Assembly (NCBI GenBank): GCA_047971925.1
Contig: JBKEAC010000101.1
Location: 1 to 29,429 of the forward strand
Direction of reading: 5' to 3'
Length of the DNA stretch: 29,429 nt
DNA from: JBKEDC01 sp047971925
GTDB lineage: Bacteria > Bacteroidota > Bacteroidia > Bacteroidales > Prolixibacteraceae
Position 1 is the first letter of the stretch. Each line of letters opens with the position of its first letter. Under the pieces are notes generated by a model. The model had not been told where the DNA came from and ran no database searches. It worked only from the letters and a program-made list of their open reading frames with translations. Position numbers and translations under genes: made by a program. This document shows positions 15,737-24,114 of this stretch, piece by piece.

Positions 15737-17065
15737 CAAGTATTTATTCCATACAAAGAGGTGTTAGATGCCTATCAATTAGGATTAGAAGTTCCAGAAG
15801 ATATTACTCTAATGTGGTGCGATGATAACTACGGATACATTCGTCACTTTCCAACAGCTAAAGAGGCTGCACGCAAAGGGGGAAATGGGGTGTATTTTCA
15901 CATATCTTATTGGGGACGTCCGCATGATTATCTTTGGTTGGCAACAAACTCTCCTGCTCGGATTTATAGCCAAATGAAACTTTCATACGACAAAGAAAAT
16001 CGCGACATGTGGGTATTGAGTGTAGGAGACTTCAAACCTGGAGTATATCTAACAGAGTTCTTCTTGGATATAGCTTGGAACATCAACTTCATAGAGGAAA
16101 ATAAACAAGCCTTAGATCAACACTTGCACCATTGGTTGTCGCATGAGTTCGGCGAAGATAAAGCCTCGGAACTTACCGCAGTGATGAACGAATATTACCG
16201 CTTAGCGTATATTCGCAAGCCCGAATATATGGGGAATACACGCACCGAGGAAACAAAGCCTCATTGGAATATTGTTTCGGATCTGGCTTGGAGCGAGAAA
16301 CAAATCTGAGAAAGAATAGCCGATTATCAAAAAATATGGGACGCGGTTGATGACTTGTCTAACACCGTTGAGCCACAAATGCGGTCTGCTTGGTTCGAAT
16401 TGGTGGAATATCCTGTAAAAGCATCTGCAGAGATGAACTTTAAACACCTATATGGACAGCTGGCTCGTCATGGCATGGAGGACTGGGCAATGAGTGATAA
16501 AGCTTATAACAATATTGTCGAACTTAACCAAAGGTATAATGCCTTGGAAGATGGCAAGTGGGATAAGATTATGAGCATGAAACCTAGAAATCTAGTTGTT
16601 TATGAAAAGGTGAAGCGTTCAACAGTGAATACCCCATTAGTGAAAGATGAGTTACCTCTAGCCTTATTCAATGGCATTGAATACAGCAAACATTTGGGTA
16701 CTACTTCTGTTGAAACGGGGTTGGGTTATGAGCGAGGAGCAATTTACATCAACAAAGTTAGCGGTGTGAGTTTTGAATTAGAGATTGAGAAGGGAAAGAC
16801 GATTGAAGTAATTACAGCATTGGATCCAAATCACCCCGTAGATGGCAAGAATATTCGATATTCAATATCTGTTGATGGCGAACAAGCCCAAAAAGTAGCA
16901 TATCAAACCAAGGGAAGAAGTGAGGAATGGAAAGAGAATGTACTCACTAATCAAGCAGTACGAAGAACAATGCACAAACTAGCTGATAAATTAATGCACA
17001 CAATTACAATTACAGCTCTAGATGAAGGTGTTGTTTTAAATCAGATAATTGTGATGGCACAATAA
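15737..17065 (+). pseudogene. broken GH115 glucuronidase gene
   Basis: One frame runs from about 15737 to 17065 with a single internal TGA at 16307-16309. Its translation aligns throughout with the intact GH115 just downstream: QVFIPYKEVL, EDITLMWCDDNYGY, YWGRPHDYLWL, TEFFLDIAWNINF, and a C-terminal ITALDEGVVLNQI close to ITALDDHVLIDQW. About 360 N-terminal residues, including the signal peptide, are missing. They were probably removed by the event that also truncated the IS4 transposase. The TGA most simply comes from CGA (Arg). The copy is diverged from, not identical to, its neighbour, so it was once a separate paralogue. Confidence 0.85.
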
Positions 17066-17158
17066 TAACTATTGTTTAATGAAAACAATATAGACGTTTT
17101 ATTATACTCAACAGGAATAATGCATTTGACACAAAGAAACAGTATGTATTAACATTCA

Positions 17159-17196
17159 AAAAAAGACCTTGCACAACTGCACAAGGTCGTTTTTTA
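17159..17196 (+). terminator. intrinsic terminator after the broken GH115
   Basis: GACCTTG (17165-17171) pairs with CAAGGTC (17182-17188), flanked by A- and T-runs that extend the stem. Confidence 0.8.
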
Positions 17197-17294
17197 TTTA
17201 CTAAGGTAAGCTCCACATTCCTCACAAACACAACAAAAGTACATTTTGATAAGTATTCAGAACGCAGTGATAAGTCTATTTTGAGAGCTTAGTT

Positions 17295-17302
17295 TAGTTT
17301 TG
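17295..17302 (+). promoter_or_regulatory. candidate promoter of the GH115-GH2 unit
   Basis: TAGTTTTG fits TAnnTTTG, 30 bases before the GH115 start at 17333. Confidence 0.45.
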
Positions 17303-17332
17303 CGGTCGAACTAATTTATAAAATGATCAGAT

Positions 17333-19897
17333 ATGAATCTACCAAGTTTAGCAAAACAATCTATGTTAAAAACAACGCTTGCAGTCGTGTTGTTTTCTAT
17401 TTGCATTTTAACAAATGCACAATCAAAAGATACCTTTGAATGGTATGATGGAAAGTCTCCGATTACATACACTCTTTCTAAAACAACAAAACCAGTTGTA
17501 GATGTAGCTTTGGATATGTTCAAAGATGATTTGCGACAAGTAACAGGAAAAATACCTCAAGAAAAGTCAAACAAAGCAACGGTACAGATTGTGCAACTTG
17601 ATGCCTCAAAGGACTATCTAAATCAGATGCAAGCATTAGGAGTCCCCATAGATTCATTGCGAGGAAGAAAGGATGCTTTTTACATTGCCGTAGCAAATGA
17701 ACAATTACTAGTAGTAGGAGCCGATGCACGAGGAACTGCTTATGGTATTCTCGAATTATCACGTTTGGCTGGCATTTCTCCATGGATTTGGTGGGGAGAT
17801 GTAGTTCCTCCTAAGAAAAACAAGTTAACAGTTAATATTGATTATACTACCTATCAAAGTCCATCAGTGGAGTTTAGAGGTATCTTCCTAAACGACGAAG
17901 ATTGGAGTTTGCAGCCTTGGAGTTGGAAAACTTTTGAGCCATCGAAAACACCTGGAAAGATTGGAGTTAACACATACCGAGAGATCTTTAAGCTTTTACT
18001 TCGTCTACGTGGTAATGCAATCTGGCCAGGAATGCACGGAATGACGATGCCGTTCTACTTTGTAGAGGGTGCAAAAGAGGTAGCTGACAGTTGTGGGATC
18101 GTAATTAGCACTTCACATTGCGAGCCGTTGATGCGTAATAATGTGGGAGAATGGGATGAGGATGTGCGTGGAAAGTACAACTACGTAACGAACAAAGATG
18201 CGGTGGTTAACTATTGGGTGGAGCGTTTGGAAGAAGTGCAAAGCTTGGAGAATATCTACACCGTAGGAATGCGTGGTGTTCACGATGGTGCAATGGAAGG
18301 TGCAAAAACATTAGCAGATCAAACAAAAGCCTTGCAACAAGTAATCTACGACCAACGTGACTTATTAAAGAAGTATATCAACAAAGATGTAACAAGCATT
18401 CCACAGCAATTTGTGCCTTATAAAGAAGTGTTGAAGATTATGGATAATGGCTTGGATATTCCCGAAGATATTACGCTTACATGGTGTGATGATAACTATG
18501 GATACATGACGCGATTGAGCGACAAGGAGCAGCAAAAGAGAAGTGGAGGAGCTGGTATTTATTACCACTTACAATATTGGGGCCGTCCACACGATTATAT
18601 GTGGCTGTATAGTACTCAGCCTGGACTCATTTACAACGAAATGAAATCTGCTTATGACACCAATGCTCGCAAGTTGTGGATTGTGAATATTCACGATATG
18701 AAGACTGCAGCCTATGGTACTGAGTTCTTCTTAGATATGGCTTGGAACATCAATGCAATCCAACCTAACAATATCATTCAACATCAAGAAAATTGGTTGT
18801 GTAGAGAGTTTGGCGATGAAGCAGGTAAGAGGTTACTACCAGCCATGTTGGAATACTATCGCCTGACAGGTATTCGAAAGCCCGAGTTCATGGGGTGGAC
18901 TCAAGTTGAGTTAAGCAAAAATCAGTTTGCCCGTGGCATGTCGCCTGTTATTGATACCGAGTTTAACATGAATGAGTTTGGCAATGAGCTAGACCGCTAC
19001 TTGCAGGATTATCAAGCGATCGTTGCCATCGTGAGCGAAGCAGAAAAGGTGCTAGCTCCGGAATTGCAAGATGCCTTCTTTGCACACATCAAATACCCCT
19101 TGCTTTCGGCAAATGCAATGGCGGTAAAAATTCTTGAGGCACAGCGTGCTCGTTCTATCGCCAAAGGAGATTATTATGCCGAGCGTTGGACGAGAGAAGA
19201 TGCGTTGATGGAAGCCTGTGCAAAAAGTCAAGACGCTTATTTTGAAATCCGACGACTGACAGACTACTATAATAATGACATGGCAGGTGGCAAGTGGAAG
19301 TATTCTATGTGCAACAATCCTCGTGATTTGTATGTGTTCAATCCGCCTAACCTACCTGTTGGACCAACTCCTGAAGAGATTGAAAAGTATAAGAATGATG
19401 ACAAATACCAAACGCAAGCGATCGACGACGTAAACAAGGATAATTGTATCGTTATGAACGCTTGTGATTTCTCTAAAGCTTCGGGCAATGTGTATACGGT
19501 ACAAATGCTAGGACACAGTATGAATGCTGTCTCTTTGCCTAAAGGTTCGTCTATCACCTTTGAGTTTGATAGTGATTGGGAAGACGAAGCAGAATTGCGC
19601 ACGGCAGTGATTCCTACACAGCCTAATGATGGCGGGGATATTCGCTTTAGCGTGAGCATTGATAATGAAGAAGCACAAGTATGCTCTTTCAAGGAAAAAT
19701 ATCGCTCAGAATCGTGGAAGCAAAACGTGTTGCGTGGTCAAGCAATTCGCAAAACAACGCACAATCTTACAAAAGGCAAACATACGCTTACAATCACAGC
19801 CTTGGATGACCACGTGCTAATCGACCAATGGATGATAGATTTCCAAAAGGATAGAAAGTTCTATGTGTTCCCAGTAGCAGTTAATTATAATCGATAA
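17333..19897 (+). CDS. GH115 xylan alpha-glucuronidase family protein
   Basis: The 854-residue exported enzyme starts with a signal peptide (LKTTLAVVLFSICILTNAQS). Met1 at 17333 or Met11 at 17363 could be the start. The GH115 core is clear: EFRGIFLNDEDW at 180-191, GNAIWPGMHGMTMPF from 227, CDDNYGY at 385-391, the YWGRPHDYMWL block, and GTEFFLDMAWNIN. A C-terminal GH115 domain follows (SITFEFDSDWEDEAE.. to ITALDDHVLIDQW). Family members remove alpha-1,2-linked (4-O-methyl) glucuronic acid from xylan, and the location should be periplasm or outer surface. The next GH2 gene starts 3 bases after the stop, so they are one operon. Confidence 0.93.
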   Translation: MNLPSLAKQSMLKTTLAVVLFSICILTNAQSKDTFEWYDGKSPITYTLSKTTKPVVDVALDMFKDDLRQVTGKIPQEKSNKATVQIVQLDASKDYLNQMQALGVPIDSLRGRKDAFYIAVANEQLLVVGADARGTAYGILELSRLAGISPWIWWGDVVPPKKNKLTVNIDYTTYQSPSVEFRGIFLNDEDWSLQPWSWKTFEPSKTPGKIGVNTYREIFKLLLRLRGNAIWPGMHGMTMPFYFVEGAKEVADSCGIVISTSHCEPLMRNNVGEWDEDVRGKYNYVTNKDAVVNYWVERLEEVQSLENIYTVGMRGVHDGAMEGAKTLADQTKALQQVIYDQRDLLKKYINKDVTSIPQQFVPYKEVLKIMDNGLDIPEDITLTWCDDNYGYMTRLSDKEQQKRSGGAGIYYHLQYWGRPHDYMWLYSTQPGLIYNEMKSAYDTNARKLWIVNIHDMKTAAYGTEFFLDMAWNINAIQPNNIIQHQENWLCREFGDEAGKRLLPAMLEYYRLTGIRKPEFMGWTQVELSKNQFARGMSPVIDTEFNMNEFGNELDRYLQDYQAIVAIVSEAEKVLAPELQDAFFAHIKYPLLSANAMAVKILEAQRARSIAKGDYYAERWTREDALMEACAKSQDAYFEIRRLTDYYNNDMAGGKWKYSMCNNPRDLYVFNPPNLPVGPTPEEIEKYKNDDKYQTQAIDDVNKDNCIVMNACDFSKASGNVYTVQMLGHSMNAVSLPKGSSITFEFDSDWEDEAELRTAVIPTQPNDGGDIRFSVSIDNEEAQVCSFKEKYRSESWKQNVLRGQAIRKTTHNLTKGKHTLTITALDDHVLIDQWMIDFQKDRKFYVFPVAVNYNR

Positions 19898-19900
19898 GAA

Positions 19901-22900
19901 ATGAAAAACTTAATTCTATTTGCCCTGCTATTGATAGGCATCTCCGCTTTGGGGCAAGCAACAAAAGTATATCCTGCTTATGACAATGGCTATACTCAAA
20001 CCTTAAATGGGACTTGGACATTCAAGTATATTCCTTCGTTAGAGATAGGAGCAGACCTAAACTTTTACAAACGCGATGCAGATATTGCCAGTTGGGACAA
20101 GATAAAAGTCCCAAGCAACTGGGAGATGCAAGGTTTTGGAGAGCCTAAGTACGGACTACGTTTAGATGACGGCTTAGGGCTTTATCGCCGAGAGTTTTCC
20201 GTTCCTCAAAGCTGGAAAGAAGGACGACATGTTTACCTAAGGTTTGAGGGTGTTGCTTATGGTTTCGAATTATGGGTTAATGGCAAGCAAGTTGGCGGTT
20301 CAACAGCGAGTGCGTACAACCCACACACTTTCGACATCACAGCGTTTTTGTCAGAAGATTCATGCAATGACATCGCCGTGAAAGTGACTACCAAGCCAGA
20401 TGCTTTTAAATGGGATTTAAACGATGCGTGGTCGCTGTCGGGTATCTTCCGAGATGTTACGCTGTTCTCTTTGCCCGAAGTGCACTTGCAGCAGGTAGTT
20501 GCCCGCACGCAAGTCGATGCAAAAAACAATGCAAGCGTAACAGTTAATGCGATTGCAAACAATTCAGATATGAGTATTAAAGGCGAATTGTATGCGCCTG
20601 ATAATAGTCTTGTAAAGGAATTTTCATTGCCATTTAATGCCGACAGCAATTACTTTGCGGCAAACTTCGAAGTGGAAAAGCCACAATTGTGGACAGCAGA
20701 AACACCAGCGCTTTATACACTAAATTTACGCACCAGCCTTAACGGGAAAGAACTTCAAGTGATAACAGAAAAGATTGGCTTGCGAGAAGTAACGGTTGAT
20801 GGCTATGTGTTGAAATTAAATGGACGATCAATTAAGTTGCGAGGCGTTGCCCATCACGACCTAGATCCGATTACGGGACGCGCATTAACTAAGGAACAAA
20901 TGCGCAAAGAGGTGCTATTGCTAAAAGAGGGTAATGTCAATTACATTCGCACTTCGCATTATCCACCGAACGAGTATCTTATTGAATTGTGCGATGAGTT
21001 GGGTATATATGTTATGGATGAAGTGCCTTTGTCAAGTAGAGGAGGTGCTTATTTAGACGATCCAAATTACGAGCAGAACATCTACAACAGAGTAGAAGCC
21101 ACTGTAGGTAGAGATATTAATCACCCTTCTGTAATTAGTTGGAGTATCGGTAATGAAAACGAGATGAATGGAGGGGAGATAAAAGCAATTCAAAAAATGA
21201 AAACAATTGACCCAACACGACCAGTAGTACTTCCTAAGACAGCAGGTAAATTCGGAAGCAACTATACGAAGTATCCAGCTTGTGTAGATCTTTTTTCTGG
21301 ACATTATCCTAGAACTTCGATGCTAGAAGCATGGGCAACGAGAGTTACTAGACCAACAGTGTTCACAGAGTATGCTCATGCACAAGGTTTGTCGGTAGAG
21401 CGTATACATTCGCAGTGGGAAATTATCCAAGCTACTCCACGTTTCGCAGGCGGTGCAATCTGGCATTTCTTTGATCAAGGGATATTAAGAGAAAGCGACA
21501 CCCCTGTTGATAAGAACGAGTTTACGGTTTATGCATGGGAAGATGCAACGCACTATTACGATACCGGCGAAAAGCTAACAACAGATACCAAAGGAATCGA
21601 CGGTGCCGACGGTTTGGTTTATGCCAACAGAGTTCCGCAAACAGATTTCTTAGAGATGAGAAAAGTATATTCGCCAGTGCAGGTTCGGACTGATTCGGTA
21701 GAAGTAAAAGAAGGCAAACAGGCAATCAAAGTAGCGTTAGAGAATCGCTTTGATTTTAGAAGCTTGGAAGGCATCAACATGGAATGGGAGTTGCATCAGA
21801 ATAGAGAAGTTATTCAGCGAGGAAGTTTGCCATTGAGTGTTGAATCTCACGGAACAGAAGAATTAAACATTTCGGTGGATATGCCAGCGTATAATGCAAA
21901 CGATGTATTGTTTATTGCCTTGAAAGTTATCGAAGATAATGGATTTGAATATACCGAGGCCAGCATGCATTTGAATTATGCGGAAGCGTTTAGCAGTCAA
22001 CTTATCGGTTTAGAAAGCCTTGGAAGCATGAAGTTGAAAAAAGGAAAAGAACAAGTGGTGCTAAACCTCGGAGATTACAGTGTAGTAGTGGATCAGCGCA
22101 CAGGCGAATTGTCGATTACTGACGAAGAAGGCGAAAGCTTACTTGCAGGAATCTACCCACATGTAGGGCGAAAAATGAGAATGACAGAGCGCAGAAATGG
22201 CAAGTCGCATTTTGGTTTCTGGAACAAACCGATCCTTGAAGATACTCAAGATGTAATTGTATCAGTGGAAAAGGGAAAGTCCGAGATTAAACTACGCGTT
22301 GAAGCAAAATACCCTAGAGAGAAGGGGTCTGATGAAGTATTGGAAGGATTTTATGAGTTAACCATTCATCCAACAGGAGAAATTGGAGTTGATTATAGCT
22401 ACAAACCGACCAACACAACGGGAGCTTTTGCTGAGGCAGGGCTTTCGCTTGTCGTTCCCGATGTTTATTCGGAGTTGAGGTGGATTGGCGATGGTCCTTA
22501 TCCAGCCTTCCCAGGGTCTGATAGGCTAGGCGAGTTTGGAATCTATCATCTGAACAAAGAGGATTTGTATTTTCAGGGGAATCACCGTAATGTAGAAGTA
22601 TCAATGCTCACTAAGCCTTCGGGAAGTGGCATTGCACTATTGAATCATAATGATACAGATGTTGCTATTGAAAAAGATGGCAAAGAGCAATTGGTATGGA
22701 GTCAGAATGTTTTGATTTCAAGTATAGGCAATAAGTTAGGAGGAGGTACTGAAACCAAGGTTAATGCCGATGCATATCCAACGATTGCGGGAGGTTTTAT
22801 CATTGTTTTGCTCGATGATAAATGGGCAGGTCAGTTGGTGAAGTGGTTCGAAAAGCCAGCTGCTGCACAAAATGTATTTGCACCGTTTTATCATAGTTAC

Positions 22901-22909
22901 GATCAATAA
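19901..22909 (+). CDS. GH2 glycosidase (LacZ-type beta-galactosidase-like)
   Basis: This 1002-residue protein has a signal peptide (MKNLILFALLLIGISALGQA). The GH2 order follows: a sugar-binding jelly roll (SNWEMQGFGEPKYG .. FELWVNGKQVGGS), an Ig-like domain, and the TIM barrel with GVAHHDLDPITGRAL and RTSHYPPNEYLIELCDELG. Glu419 in WSIGNENEMN is the predicted acid/base and Glu490 in PTVFTEYAHA the nucleophile. C-terminal sandwich domains, including a small Bgal domain, end the protein. Beta-galactosidase is likely, but GH2 activity varies (arabinosidase, glucuronidase, mannosidase). It is nearly fused in operon with GH115 and has a broken close paralogue at 27518. Confidence 0.92.
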   Translation: MKNLILFALLLIGISALGQATKVYPAYDNGYTQTLNGTWTFKYIPSLEIGADLNFYKRDADIASWDKIKVPSNWEMQGFGEPKYGLRLDDGLGLYRREFSVPQSWKEGRHVYLRFEGVAYGFELWVNGKQVGGSTASAYNPHTFDITAFLSEDSCNDIAVKVTTKPDAFKWDLNDAWSLSGIFRDVTLFSLPEVHLQQVVARTQVDAKNNASVTVNAIANNSDMSIKGELYAPDNSLVKEFSLPFNADSNYFAANFEVEKPQLWTAETPALYTLNLRTSLNGKELQVITEKIGLREVTVDGYVLKLNGRSIKLRGVAHHDLDPITGRALTKEQMRKEVLLLKEGNVNYIRTSHYPPNEYLIELCDELGIYVMDEVPLSSRGGAYLDDPNYEQNIYNRVEATVGRDINHPSVISWSIGNENEMNGGEIKAIQKMKTIDPTRPVVLPKTAGKFGSNYTKYPACVDLFSGHYPRTSMLEAWATRVTRPTVFTEYAHAQGLSVERIHSQWEIIQATPRFAGGAIWHFFDQGILRESDTPVDKNEFTVYAWEDATHYYDTGEKLTTDTKGIDGADGLVYANRVPQTDFLEMRKVYSPVQVRTDSVEVKEGKQAIKVALENRFDFRSLEGINMEWELHQNREVIQRGSLPLSVESHGTEELNISVDMPAYNANDVLFIALKVIEDNGFEYTEASMHLNYAEAFSSQLIGLESLGSMKLKKGKEQVVLNLGDYSVVVDQRTGELSITDEEGESLLAGIYPHVGRKMRMTERRNGKSHFGFWNKPILEDTQDVIVSVEKGKSEIKLRVEAKYPREKGSDEVLEGFYELTIHPTGEIGVDYSYKPTNTTGAFAEAGLSLVVPDVYSELRWIGDGPYPAFPGSDRLGEFGIYHLNKEDLYFQGNHRNVEVSMLTKPSGSGIALLNHNDTDVAIEKDGKEQLVWSQNVLISSIGNKLGGGTETKVNADAYPTIAGGFIIVLLDDKWAGQLVKWFEKPAAAQNVFAPFYHSYDQ

Positions 22910-23062
22910 AATTGTATCAAAGGAGCTGTAGGCTTGGAGTAGCCTGAATCTTCGATTGGTTGGAAGGTTTCTTCTGATAATGGTCGCTCGGGTAGGTAAT
23001 AATGAGAGCAATAAGATTTTAATAATAAGACAGTGCTTTTTAAGCATGTTAAATAATACGAT

Positions 23063-23977
23063 ATGAAAAGACAATTAGTATTTTTCTTGATTACTATATG
23101 TAATATCTCATATTCGTCAGCACAGGAAATGATTCCATTGTGGTCTGATGGAAAAATGCCGAATAGTAGAGGCATAGTACTAAAAGACAGTATTGTAAAC
23201 AACCGATTATATCAAGTGGGTAGCCCGCGACTTTACGCTTACTTGGCAGATGAGGGTAATAATACTGGGGCAGCAATCTTGGTCGTACCTGGCGGGGGAT
23301 ATTTGAGATTAACAGCTGACTACTCTAAAGTAGATATTGCAACTTATTATCAACAAAAAGGCATCAATGCATTTGTGGTTTACCACCGATTGCCGGCTTC
23401 TCCTGATTTGGAAAAGCCAGAGATAGCACCTTGGCAGGATATCCAGCGAGCAATGAAGATTATTTATAGGAATGCAGAGAAATGGGGTGTTGATTATAAA
23501 CGCATCGGTATTTTTGGCGGTTCTGCAGGAGGACATGGCGCGTCAACCTTGTGCACTCATGATAAGGATGTTAGTAACGTAGGAGATGAATTAGATAATT
23601 GTCCGTACATGCCAGCTTTTATGATTTTGCTTTCACCTGTTATTTCGTTTAATCCTGCGATAGTCCATAAAGGGAGTAGAGATCGTCTGCTCCGCTCAAA
23701 TGCATCTTCGGAAAACGTCGAGTTTTTTTCAAATGAAAATTATGTAACCGAATATACCCCTCCTGCGTTTTTGGTTCACGCCAACGATGATAAAACCGTA
23801 TCATCACTTAATAGTGTTTACTTCTATCAAGCACTTCGAAACGCAGGAGTTACATCTTCCTTACACATATTCCCATACGGCGGGCATCGCTTGGGTGTCC
23901 AGCATGTCGCAGGGTCGGCGGCAGCCTGGCCTGATATGTCTGTCAATTGGTTGAAAGAAATGAAATTTATCAAATAG
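23063..23977 (+). CDS. exported alpha/beta-hydrolase, esterase type
   Basis: This 304-residue protein has a signal peptide (about 1-20, ending SSAQ) and an alpha/beta-hydrolase fold. It has the oxyanion motif VVPGGGY near 76, the nucleophile Ser154 in IFGGSAGGHG, Asp243 in HANDDKTV and His275 in YGGHRLG, a complete triad. This is the pattern of carbohydrate esterases in Bacteroidetes polysaccharide loci that remove acetyl or feruloyl groups. The exact acyl group cannot be read from sequence. A 153-base gap separates it from the upstream GH2, in which I see no strong promoter or terminator. Confidence 0.9.
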   Translation: MKRQLVFFLITICNISYSSAQEMIPLWSDGKMPNSRGIVLKDSIVNNRLYQVGSPRLYAYLADEGNNTGAAILVVPGGGYLRLTADYSKVDIATYYQQKGINAFVVYHRLPASPDLEKPEIAPWQDIQRAMKIIYRNAEKWGVDYKRIGIFGGSAGGHGASTLCTHDKDVSNVGDELDNCPYMPAFMILLSPVISFNPAIVHKGSRDRLLRSNASSENVEFFSNENYVTEYTPPAFLVHANDDKTVSSLNSVYFYQALRNAGVTSSLHIFPYGGHRLGVQHVAGSAAAWPDMSVNWLKEMKFIK

Positions 23978-23980
23978 AAT

Positions 23981-24015
23981 AACAATATTATTATGAACCA
24001 AATAATGATATTGTT
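23981..24015. other. hairpin between the esterase and GH2 genes
   Basis: AACAATATTATTAT (23981-23994) pairs with ATAATGATATTGTT (24002-24015), 14 bp with one G-U pair and a 7-nt loop. No T-run follows, so it is more likely an RNA-processing or 3'-end protecting hairpin than a strong terminator. A 25-codon hydrophobic frame (23993-24070, starting MNQIMILLVNFLLFL) begins inside it. Its status as a gene is doubtful. Confidence 0.45.
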
Positions 24016-24114
24016 GGTCAACTTTTTACTCTTTCTTCGTTTTTGCATGTACGAAGTGCTGATAGCGTAATAACGGAGAAAATAATTTTAAATACACTTT
24101 AAAGGCATCATAAA

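Noticed and set aside
22903..23202. Minus-strand open frame between GH2 and esterase
   Set aside because: It overlaps the esterase signal peptide, lacks promoter and family resemblance, and has low-complexity composition.
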